A stretch of DNA of 64,000 nucleotides, from positions 22,676 to 86,675 of the forward strand of contig NZ_JACJJL010000019.1 of assembly GCF_016899955.1 (NCBI RefSeq), written 5' to 3'. How positions within the stretch are numbered: position 1 is the first letter of the stretch; every line of letters begins with the position of its first letter. A program made the translations under genes and the position numbers. Source of the DNA: Marseilla massiliensis (lineage in GTDB: Bacteria; Bacteroidota; Bacteroidia; Bacteroidales; Bacteroidaceae). The notes below the pieces were generated by a model. That model saw only the letters and a list, made by a program, of their open reading frames with translations, was not told the DNA's origin and searched no databases. Of this stretch, positions 34,735 through 41,783 are shown one piece after another.

Positions 34735-34810
34735 CCACGCGCCACGGCACGGGCCGAACCGCAACGCGGCAAGGGCCATACGTGAAGGCCGTCCGGCCCC
34801 CATCGACCGG
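34735..34810. repeat. Dispersed intergenic GC-rich repeat, copy 2
   Basis: CACGGCACGGGCCGAA and the nearby AAGGGCCATACG match the copy near 9836-9875. The remaining part of the 34.5-35.05 kb gap is GC-rich and without a convincing gene; several open frames exist on both strands but read as Arg/Pro/Ala-rich shadows. Confidence 0.45.
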
Positions 34811-35081
34811 CCATACGGCACCGGCCGCCGCGGGGCGGCTGCCCGGGCACCGACCCACCCCGGCCGAGGCACCCGGAAACCGATTCGGGCCACGGCGGCA
34901 GCCGTCAGCCTCGTGGCCCGACAACCACCTGCCGCCCGCCTTCATGCCGGCCTGGCACACCGTGTGAACAAGCAAGCGGCAAGCAGCCTGCCGACGGGCA
35001 ACCGCACTGGCAACGACAGGCAGCGGCAGGATGGCCAAGGCAGACACATGGTGACAACCAGGGACAGGCGGGAATACGGTA

Positions 35082-35143
35082 GGTATAGTAGTGCCAAAAT
35101 GTAATAGATATCTATATATACTATTACATTTGGCACTATACCG
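35082..35143. promoter_or_regulatory. Large near-palindrome upstream of htpG
   Basis: The left arm (35082-35106, GTATAGTAGTGCCAAAATG then TAATAG) and right arm (35121-35143, CTATTACATTTGGCACTATA then CCG) are complementary over about 22 bp with a 3-4 base bulge; the 14-base loop is A/T only. Outside it, GGTGACAA (about 35050) is mirrored by TTGTCACC (about 35178). The right arm ends 16 bases before a -7 box, so it could be an operator or the core of a small mobile repeat. Confidence 0.7.
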
Positions 35144-35159
35144 TAAAACAGACAAACCG

Positions 35160-35167
35160 TAACTTTG
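35160..35167 (+). promoter_or_regulatory. Candidate htpG promoter -7 element
   Basis: TAACTTTG matches TAnnTTTG. The nearest TTTG (35129-35132) is 27 bases upstream, beyond the usual 19-21, and lies in the palindrome's right arm. A leader of about 200 bases is predicted; it includes CCACAGCCACAGCCACCACA-type short repeats. Confidence 0.5.
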
Positions 35168-35373
35168 GTGTCACCACTTGTCACCAACGCCCGGACCACC
35201 AGCCACAGCCACAGCCACCACAGCCAGCCGCAAGGCAGGCAACTACCGCGACAGGGCCTCGCCAAGCAGTTTGGCACGCTATTTGCAAACAAACCATCGG
35301 TTGCTGCAGCCCGGCAAGGGCGGGCGGCACACCAAGGCACAATGACCAATAAACATAACAACTAAGACATATC

Positions 35374-37437
35374 ATGCAAAAAGGCAACATCGGGGTTACC
35401 ACAGAGAACATATTCCCCGTCATCAAAAAGTTCCTCTACTCAGACCATGAGATATTCTTGCGCGAAATGGTTTCAAACGCCGTAGACGCCACGCAGAAGA
35501 TGAAGACACTGGCCGAAAACGGCGACTTCAAGGGCGAGCTGGGCGACCTGACCGTGCGCATATCGGTAGACGAGAAGGCCGGCACCATAACCATCAGCGA
35601 CAGGGGCATCGGCATGACCGAGGAAGAGATTGACAAGTATATCAACCAGATAGCCTTCTCGGGCGTCAACGACTTCCTCGAGAAATACAAGGACAACGCC
35701 AACAACATAATAGGCCACTTCGGACTGGGCTTCTACTCGTCGTTCATGGTGAGCAAGAAGGTCGAGATAATCACCCGCAGCTACCGCGAGGGGGCCAAGG
35801 CCGTGAAGTGGAGCTGCGACGGCAGCCCCGCATACGAGATTGACGACGCCGAGCGCGACGGCCGCGGCAGCGACATCGTGCTGCACATAGACGACGACTG
35901 CAAGGAGTTTCTCGACAAGCACAAGCTGCAGGGCCTGCTCGACAAGTACTGCAAGTTCATGCCCGTGCCAATAGCCTTCGGCAAGAAGACCGAATGGAAA
36001 GACGGCAAGCAGGTGGACACCGACGAAGACAACATCATAAACAGCGTGGAGCCGCTGTGGACCAAGGCCCCCAGCACGCTCAAGGACGACGACTACAAGC
36101 AGTTCTACCGCACGCTCTACCCCATGCAGGACGAGCCCCTGTTCTGGATTCACCTCAACGTAGACTATCCATTCAACCTCACCGGCATACTCTACTTCCC
36201 GAGGATAAAGTCGAACATCGACCTGCAGCGCAACAAGATACAGCTGTACTGCAACCAGGTGTTCGTCACCGACCAGGTAGAGGGCATCGTGCCCGAGTTC
36301 CTAACCCTGCTGCACGGTGTGATCGACTCGCCCGACATACCGCTCAACGTGAGCCGCTCGTACCTGCAGAGCGACCGCGACGTGAAGAAGATATCCACCT
36401 ACATCACCAAGAAGGTGGCCGACAGGCTGCAGGGGATATTCAAGGAAGACCGCAAGGCTTACGAGGAGAAATGGGACGACCTGAAGCTCTTCATCAACTA
36501 CGGCATGCTGAGCGAGGAAAGCTTCTACGATAGGGCCAAAGACTTCGCCCTGTTCAAGGACACCGAGGGCAAGCATTTCACCTTCGACGAATACCGCACG
36601 CTAATCAAAGACAACCAGACCGACAAGGACGGACAGCTCATCTACCTCTACGCCACCAACAAGGAAGAGCAGTACAGCTACATCGAGGCTGCCCGCGCCA
36701 AGGGCTACAGCGTGCTGCTGCTCGACGGACAGCTCGACGTGCCGGCAATATCGATGCTCGAGCAGAAGTTTGAAAAGAGCCGCTTCACCAGGGTGGACGG
36801 CGACGTGACCGACAGGCTCATCACCAAGGACGACGCCAAGAAGACAGAGCTGGAGGCCGACGAGGCTGACAATCTGTCATCTGTGTTCAGCAGCCAACTG
36901 CCAAAGCTCGACAAGGCCGAGATTTATGTCGAGGTGCAGGCCATGGGTGAGCAGGCACAGCCCGTGGTAATAACCCAAAGCGAATACATGCGGCGAATGA
37001 AGGACATCAGCCGCTTCCAGTCGGGCATGGGATTCTATGCACAGATGCCCGACAGCTACAGCATGGTGCTCAACAGCGACCACCCGCTCATCAAGAAGGT
37101 GCTGGCCGACTGCGACAACGCCACCGCCGAGGCGCTAAAGCCAATAGTCAGCGAACTGAAAGGACAGCAGGCCAGGCTCGCCGCCATACACAAGAGCCAA
37201 GGCAAGAAGAAGCCCGAGGAGATAACGCAGGAAGAGAAAGACGACCTGGCCAACACCGAGAAGGCCGTGGGCGAACAACGCGACAAGAAGAAGGCCGTGC
37301 TGGCCGACTATGCCAAGGGCAACAGCATAGTGCACCAACTCATCGACCTGGCACTGCTGCAGAACGGCATGCTCAAGGGAGCCGCCCTCGACGCATTCCT
37401 GAAGCGCTCGGTCGACCTGATAAAAGTTAAGGATTAA
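35374..37437 (+). CDS. htpG: Molecular chaperone HtpG (Hsp90)
   Basis: 687 aa. The N-terminal GHKL ATPase (EIFLREMVSNAVDATQK with the Glu/Asn pair, ITISDRGIGMTEEEI, IIGHFGLGFYSSFMV), the middle domain (TGILYFPRIKSNIDLQRNKIQLYCNQVFV, ESLPLNVSR-like DIPLNVSRSYLQSD) and the dimerisation domain are all present. It is a cytosolic ATP-dependent chaperone. It is monocistronic: preceded by a 900-base gap and followed by repeats. It reads longer than E. coli HtpG (624) through insertions in the middle and C-terminal parts, normal for Bacteroidales. Confidence 0.97.
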   Translation: MQKGNIGVTTENIFPVIKKFLYSDHEIFLREMVSNAVDATQKMKTLAENGDFKGELGDLTVRISVDEKAGTITISDRGIGMTEEEIDKYINQIAFSGVNDFLEKYKDNANNIIGHFGLGFYSSFMVSKKVEIITRSYREGAKAVKWSCDGSPAYEIDDAERDGRGSDIVLHIDDDCKEFLDKHKLQGLLDKYCKFMPVPIAFGKKTEWKDGKQVDTDEDNIINSVEPLWTKAPSTLKDDDYKQFYRTLYPMQDEPLFWIHLNVDYPFNLTGILYFPRIKSNIDLQRNKIQLYCNQVFVTDQVEGIVPEFLTLLHGVIDSPDIPLNVSRSYLQSDRDVKKISTYITKKVADRLQGIFKEDRKAYEEKWDDLKLFINYGMLSEESFYDRAKDFALFKDTEGKHFTFDEYRTLIKDNQTDKDGQLIYLYATNKEEQYSYIEAARAKGYSVLLLDGQLDVPAISMLEQKFEKSRFTRVDGDVTDRLITKDDAKKTELEADEADNLSSVFSSQLPKLDKAEIYVEVQAMGEQAQPVVITQSEYMRRMKDISRFQSGMGFYAQMPDSYSMVLNSDHPLIKKVLADCDNATAEALKPIVSELKGQQARLAAIHKSQGKKKPEEITQEEKDDLANTEKAVGEQRDKKKAVLADYAKGNSIVHQLIDLALLQNGMLKGAALDAFLKRSVDLIKVKD

Positions 37438-37440
37438 GAG

Positions 37441-37790
37441 TTTAGGAGACTTTTAAGAAGTTAATTAGACTTGTTAGGAGTCAAGGAGACTTGTTAGGAG
37501 TCAAGGAGTTAGGAAGTTAAGGAGTTAGGAAGTTAAGGAGTTAAGACAATAGTCTTGCTACTTAATTCCTAACTCTTAACTTTTAACTTTAACTCTTAAT
37601 TCTTACTCCCTAATTCTTACTCCCTACCCAGCGGCACTATTGTCCACTAACTCCCTACAACCCGGGCCACCCGATAAACATAGGGGGCTTAAGCGTACAG
37701 GGAGTTAAGGAGTTAGAGGACAATAGCATTGACGATCTCTTCCTGTAACACTTTCCACATGCCCCCTGGGTTCTCGTGCTCCCAAACTAC
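37441..37790. repeat. Polypurine/polypyrimidine repeat cluster with a dispersed element
   Basis: From 37441 to about 37540 GGAGTTAGGAAGTTAA-type units repeat; 37541-37620 carries the complementary TTAACTTTTAACTTTAACTC type, giving inverted pairing. 37701-37787 (GGAGTTAGAGGACAATAGCA, then GATCTCTTCCTGTAACAC, CATGCCCC, GGGTTC) matches the element at 9971-10118, here with one rather than three 30-bp units. No gene is supported in 37438-37835. Confidence 0.8.
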
Positions 37791-37835
37791 AAACTTAGGG
37801 ATACAATTGTATCAAGGATTAAACAAGAAACCAAG

Positions 37836-38231
37836 ATGGAGCTGAAAGAATTTGTTAAGACTGCAATCACCGACATAACAGAAGCGGTCAGCGAGCTGCA
37901 ATCGGAACTTGGCAATGGGGCGATAGTAAATCCTGCCCTGCCACATTCCATTAGCAATGGTTCGGTTGATGTCGTTTCAGGCAATCAGCCAATTCAGAAA
38001 ATGGTATTCGATGGTGCCTGACAACAATGGAGGCAACAGCCATCGACGGCGTAGCAAAAGGCGGAATTGCTATATTTGCGACCAAGTTGGAAACTTCGCA
38101 ACATGCACAGGCGCAAAACGTATCACGTCTGACATTCCATCAACCCCGACCCGAAGTTTGCGGACTTCGATGTGCCAATGGCTGAGATATATGGGATGTA
38201 TAGGGTATTGATGTGCTTGGCGGCTAAATAA
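37836..38231 (+). pseudogene. Frameshifted small protein gene
   Basis: Reading starts MELKEFVKTAITDITEAVSE and continues to QPIQKMVF in frame 1 (stop at 38021). Frame 2 then continues sensibly as LTTMEATAIDGVAKGGIAIF and ATKLETSQHAQAQNVSRLTF. Then frame 3 gives SINPDPKFADFDVPMAEIYG and runs to a stop at 38231. Joining the three gives about 130 residues of coherent protein, so two single-base frameshifts (near 38010 and 38130-38140) appear to have broken the gene. The family is unknown to me. A/T-richer than neighbours. Confidence 0.7.
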
Positions 38232-38255
38232 ATGTAAAAAAATAGATAATAAATT

Positions 38256-38588
38256 ATGGAAGTAGTTTTTGCAATTATCAGTATCGTAGCAGCAGTGCTA
38301 CAGATTATCCTCTTCTTCAAGTTATGGGGGATGACAAATGATGTCAGAAAATTAAAGGATGCCGTGATAGGTAATTTTTCGCAGGCAAACCCGTCACATC
38401 AAAAAGAGATGGAAGCCCCTCCCATTGAACATATGGGAATATCCGTAGGAGATTATGTTATAAGAAAATCCGATGGAAAAAGGATGAAGGTGCAGTCTAT
38501 ATACAACAATAAACTGTTTTGCTCGGCGAATGTTTTTGGAGGGTATAAATACTATGCCCTCGACGAAATAGAGAAAGAGAACGATTAG
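38256..38588 (+). CDS. Small membrane protein of unknown function (110 aa)
   Basis: Residues 1-25 form one membrane helix (VVFAIISIVAAVLQIILFFKLW); the rest is cytosolic, with an SH3-like stretch HMGISVGDYVIRKSDGKRMKVQSIYNNKLFCSANVFGGYKYYALDEIEKE resembling KOW/YodC-type small domains. I do not recognise a named family. It lies 24 bases after the pseudogene and is followed at once by a perfect terminator. It is the one intact gene of the tRNA-Arg island. Confidence 0.8.
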   Translation: MEVVFAIISIVAAVLQIILFFKLWGMTNDVRKLKDAVIGNFSQANPSHQKEMEAPPIEHMGISVGDYVIRKSDGKRMKVQSIYNNKLFCSANVFGGYKYYALDEIEKEND

Positions 38589-38595
38589 GGGAACA

Positions 38596-38635
38596 CAACC
38601 TGCGGCAGTCCTCGCATTGAGACTGCCGCAGGTTG
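38596..38635 (+). terminator. Perfect 15-bp terminator hairpin
   Basis: CAACCTGCGGCAGTC (38596-38610) and its exact complement (38621-38635) with a 10-base loop, followed by CTGTTTGTC, 8 bases after the stop of the preceding gene. Confidence 0.88.
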
Positions 38636-38741
38636 CTGTTTGTCAATTACCCTTTTCCCCCGCGCGTCTTTTTCCTTGCTTTCCGACGACAAGGCCACGC
38701 CTGCTATGAAAATGGCCGAAACTAACATTGATATTCCCACG

Positions 38742-39313
38742 TCATTTAGTTATCCCGACCTCTTCAAGGTACTTATCCCTCAACCTCAGCCCAATGACAA
38801 AGCATAAGTCGTTCACGGTTATGTCGTATTTTTCCGTCATCCAAAGGTCCATGAAGGCTCGTTGTAAACAAAGTCCTTCAAGTCGTTAAATGCCGGGGTA
38901 GGCACAAGCGACATACAAGCGGCATTCGCTGCCTGCTCCACGTCAAGCGCGACGAGCGGTTTGGAGTTCTTGATAAAATCAAACAAGGCAGCCTTGTTGT
39001 CTGCAATAAATTTATCACCGTTCACTTTTGCATAAAGTTTCTCGCCCAAATCATTGAGCTTTCGAGGGCTGCTTTTCATTGAGAAAACATTGGTCGATTT
39101 CGGGTATTTCTCCACAAGAACGGTTTTTATCTTCGTTATATCCTCATGGTGGCCATCAAGTGTCTTTTTCATGCCCGCCACGTCAACTTCGATATTGTCT
39201 ATGCGCTGTGACACTCTGCCGAACTTGAATATCTTGTCTATGATGAACCATACACCGCCGAGAACCACGCCTACTGCGCCTATTACCGTGCAGATTATTT
39301 CTATAGAATTCAT
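38742..39313 (-). pseudogene. Membrane-anchored protein, frameshifted near its end
   Basis: The open frame 38837-39313 encodes 158 residues: a membrane helix (IEIICTVIGAVGVVLGGVWFII), a short coiled coil (VSQRIDNIEVDVAGMKKTL), then STNVFSMKSSPRKLNDLGEKLYAKVNG and CMSLVPTPAFNDLKDFVYNEP. It stops soon after YNEPSWTFG. Another frame carries on as KYDITVNDLCFVIGLRLRDK and ends YLEEVGITK at 38742. From memory, related Bacteroides proteins have exactly this kind of ending (DVCFVLG-PLRDMYLE), so one frameshift near 38845-38858 is inferred. Function unknown; the family often sits in mobile islands. Confidence 0.7.
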
Positions 39314-39345
39314 ATTGTATACATTTTATTTCTTTGTATCAGGTA

Positions 39346-39376
39346 CAAAGATACGCATTATTCCCCTTTCAAACAA
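39346..39376 (-). promoter_or_regulatory. Promoter of the frameshifted membrane protein gene
   Basis: TTG (39374-39376) - 20 bases - TATCTTTG (39346-39353) on the minus strand, 33 bases before the start codon. Confidence 0.7.
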
Positions 39377-39432
39377 GTATTTTCACTAAATTCCATAACA
39401 TAAATATGACGTTAATACAACATTGGGGCATG

Positions 39433-40577
39433 TCACTCCAAGTCTCCGACCTTATCACGTATCTCCCTCACCACCGATGTGTTCTACAGTTTGGCGTAAG
39501 CCTGCTCGGTTGTACGGATGCTCGAATGCCCGAGCACCTTTGCCACAGTCTCCATGCTCACGCCATGGTTGAGGAGCAGCATGCCGCATGTACGGCGGCC
39601 CCAATGAGAAGCGACCGGCTTGTCTATCCCCGCCGCCTCGGCGACCACTTTCAGCCTCATGTTGTATTGTTGGTTGCTGAAGCGCGGCAACTGTTCGTGG
39701 TACTTCCTCACTATCGCCAGTGCTTCCGGCAACAGCACCGCGCAGTATTCTATGCCTGTCTTGTGACGTCTGTCCTCTATCACATAGCTGTCGCCCACCT
39801 TGCTCACCCGGTTGAAGTCGAACGACATCAAGTCAGAATAGGCAAGGCCCGTGAGGCACTGCACAACGAATAGGTCGCGAACCTTTGCCAGGCTCTCATT
39901 ACCGAGTTCCACATCGCGCACCTTGGCGAATTCGTCCTCAGTGAGGTACATCCCATGCCTCGATTCACCGCGCTTGAATTGTAAACCGAGATATGGGTTG
40001 GAGGTCATTAGCTCGTGCCGTATCGCGTCGTTGATGTATGTCTTCAGCGTCTTGTGGTAGGAGTGGACTGTGGGCTGCGCTATCCCGCGCCCGTGCAGGA
40101 ACTCATCATAGTCCAGGATGTTCGAGCGCGTGAGGTCGGAAAACTCGCATATCTTGCCGAAGTCCACGAGCGACCCAACGACCTTGCGCTGCGACTTGCG
40201 CGTTGTCTCACGTATGTCCGTACGCTCGTCTATACGCTTGGCCACATAGTCTATGAAGCTGGCCTCCTTGGCGTTCTCCGCAGTTAGGAACTTCTCAAGC
40301 TTCTCGAACGTGAATGCATCGTCCACCTGCATCAGCCCGGTGATGAAGCTGTCAATACGCCCCTTGGCCGCTTTCAGCCGGTCGTTAAGGGCGTTCATCT
40401 CGAAAGTGTTGCATACGAGCGCCTTTTTGTTGAACTGATTTTTAAAGACCTTCACTCCTGTACTTACGTACTTTTACGGCCTTTCAGCAGCACCTCAATC
40501 TGTATGAGTGCCTTTTTCTGCTCTGTTGCAGTGTATTTGCGGTCGAACACGAACCGAGTAGTTGGATAGTCTGACAT
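39433..40577 (-). pseudogene. Tyrosine recombinase (integrase) with a frameshift and a nonsense codon
   Basis: The main open frame (39484-40455) holds the SAM-like core-binding domain (from about VGSLVDFGKICEFSDLTRSNILDYDEFLHGRG) and the catalytic domain with Arg in QCLTGLAYSDL, HWGRRTCGM (HxxR type), LGHSS and the Tyr in EQAYAKL. Two lesions are visible. Upstream, ATG 40577 opens a frame MSDYPTTRFVFDRKYTATEQ that ends KGRKST*, while the next frame continues YVSTGVKVFKNQF; one A missing from a run at 40472-40475 explains this. Downstream, YAKL is followed by TAG (39484-39486) and then in frame NTSVVREIRDKVGDLE and TGA. It lies 180 bases from the 3' end of tRNA-Arg, the usual site for such integrases. 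Confidence 0.85.
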
Positions 40578-40598
40578 AACTTGGTATTTGGTAGAATG

Positions 40599-40606
40599 CA
40601 AAGGTA
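40599..40606 (-). promoter_or_regulatory. Integrase promoter -7 element
   Basis: TACCTTTG on the minus strand, 21 bases before ATG 40577. This supports 40577 as the original integrase start. Confidence 0.6.
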
Positions 40607-40758
40607 GAAAAAAGTAGAACACTACGGGAAAACTCAGGAAAAAACAAGAAAATAATTGCTACCGCTTTTCTACCGGATTTTATCCTGATGCGTTAGTATC
40701 TTCATCATAACTCATTTAATATCAATAAAAAAGAGCACTCTTATGGTGCTCCTTGTCG

Positions 40759-40833
40759 TGATTCCGCAGGGATTCGAACCCTGGACCCACGCCTTAGAAG
40801 GGCGTTGCTCTAATCCAACTGAGCTACGGAACC
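40759..40833 (-). tRNA. tRNA-Arg (anticodon TCT)
   Basis: On the minus strand: acceptor GGTTCCG pairs with CGGAATC; D arm AGCTCAGTTGGATTAGAGC; anticodon stem ACGCC/GGCGT around CTTCTAA, so the anticodon is TCT (reads AGA); T arm CAGGG-TTCGAAT-CCCTG. The discriminator is A and no CCA is encoded. The gene's 3' end faces the broken integrase. Confidence 0.95.
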
Positions 40834-40843
40834 AAACCGGCCG

Positions 40844-40875
40844 CAAAGTTACACAAATTTTGTCAAACAAGCAAA
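40844..40875 (-). promoter_or_regulatory. tRNA-Arg promoter
   Basis: TTTG (40872-40875) - 20 bases - TAACTTTG (40844-40851) on the minus strand, ending 10 bases before the mature tRNA. Confidence 0.8.
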
Positions 40876-41025
40876 CGTTGGCGACATTTTTTAACAAAAA
40901 CTTTCAACACGCCTTCAAGCACTCCCCCCATGCCCCCCCAGCCCGCAACGACAGGCACGGAAAGAGGCCACGATGCCGCTTTATCATTTTTTAACCAAGC
41001 ACACTGCAACATTATCCGCAAAAAA

Positions 41026-41057
41026 TTAGCATTCCCGAACTTTATTTCGTATCTTTG
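41026..41057 (+). promoter_or_regulatory. Superoxide reductase promoter
   Basis: TTAG (41026-41029) - 20 bases - TATCTTTG (41050-41057), giving a leader of about 95 bases. One mismatch in the -33 box. The remainder of 40876-41161 shows no gene. Confidence 0.7.
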
Positions 41058-41161
41058 CTGATGGTTGGCGGAAACAGCAGCCACGGCCCACAGGCCACAG
41101 TGCGACGCCCCGCCATCCACCGAGAACAAGAACAATGTAAACAACAAAAAAATCAAGAACA

Positions 41162-41536
41162 ATGACAAAGCAAGGACAAATTTATAAATGCGCCGTATGC
41201 GGCAACATCGTAGAAGTACTTCACCCGGCAGGCGGCACACTGTCGTGCTGCGGCCAGCCGATGGACCTCATAGCCGAGAACACCACCGACGCAGCCGTTG
41301 AGAAGCACGTGCCCGTGATAGAGAAGACAGCCGACGGATACAGGGTGACCGTGGGCAGCACCGAGCACCCCATGCTCGACGCACACTACATAGAGTGGAT
41401 TGAGCTCTGCACCGAGACCGAGACCATGAGGAAATACCTCAAGCCGGGCGACAAGCCGGTGGCAGAATTCAAGACCGACGCCAAGGCCGTCAGCGCACGC
41501 GAATACTGCAACCTGCACGGGCTCTGGAAAGGCTGA
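41162..41536 (+). CDS. Desulfoferrodoxin (superoxide reductase)
   Basis: 124 aa, two-domain form. The N-terminal desulforedoxin-like domain has C10-x2-C13 and C29-C30 for the FeCys4 centre. The catalytic centre II ligands are present: His in EKHVPVIE, two His in [16 protein letters not shown], and Cys plus His in YCNLHGLW. The enzyme reduces superoxide to peroxide without making oxygen, which suits an anaerobe. Monocistronic, with its own promoter and a following hairpin. Confidence 0.96.
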   Translation: MTKQGQIYKCAVCGNIVEVLHPAGGTLSCCGQPMDLIAENTTDAAVEKHVPVIEKTADGYRVTVGSTEHPMLDAHYIEWIELCTETETMRKYLKPGDKPVAEFKTDAKAVSAREYCNLHGLWKG

Positions 41537-41580
41537 CCGAAAGCCAGCCCGGAGCACAGGCGCAACCGGCACACACAACG

Positions 41581-41620
41581 GCGTGCGGGCACAAGGGGAC
41601 ATGTCCCCATGCCCGCACGC
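41581..41620 (+). terminator. Hairpin after superoxide reductase
   Basis: GCGTGCGGGCA (41581-41591) and TGCCCGCACGC (41610-41620) pair perfectly, and the loop contains GGGGACATGTCCCC, itself a palindrome. No T run follows. Confidence 0.6.
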
Positions 41621-41783
41621 GCTGCGTCAATGAGGCAGCACGGCCCCACCGCATTTTGGGCAAAAAAAGCAAAAACTTTGGAAAATACACACATATATAG
41701 TTTTTTCTTTGTAACTTTACAAGCCGATTCGGCCAATGACAGGCCAAACGCACAGACAAAGAAGAAAAGAAAAAACATATATA

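Noticed and set aside
34643..35104. Open frame of 153 codons on the plus strand in the htpG upstream gap, and overlapping frames on the minus strand
   Set aside because: Arg/Pro/Ala-rich, several frames open at once as expected for GC-rich DNA, no domain, and it runs into a hairpin region.
39484..40455. Integrase read as an intact, slightly short gene
   Set aside because: Sensible protein sequence continues on both sides in shifted or stop-interrupted form, so the open frame is only the surviving middle part.
40759..40833. Direct repeat of the tRNA-Arg 3' end as a far attachment site
   Set aside because: I looked for the T-arm/acceptor sequence between 37.4 and 39.5 kb and did not find a copy.
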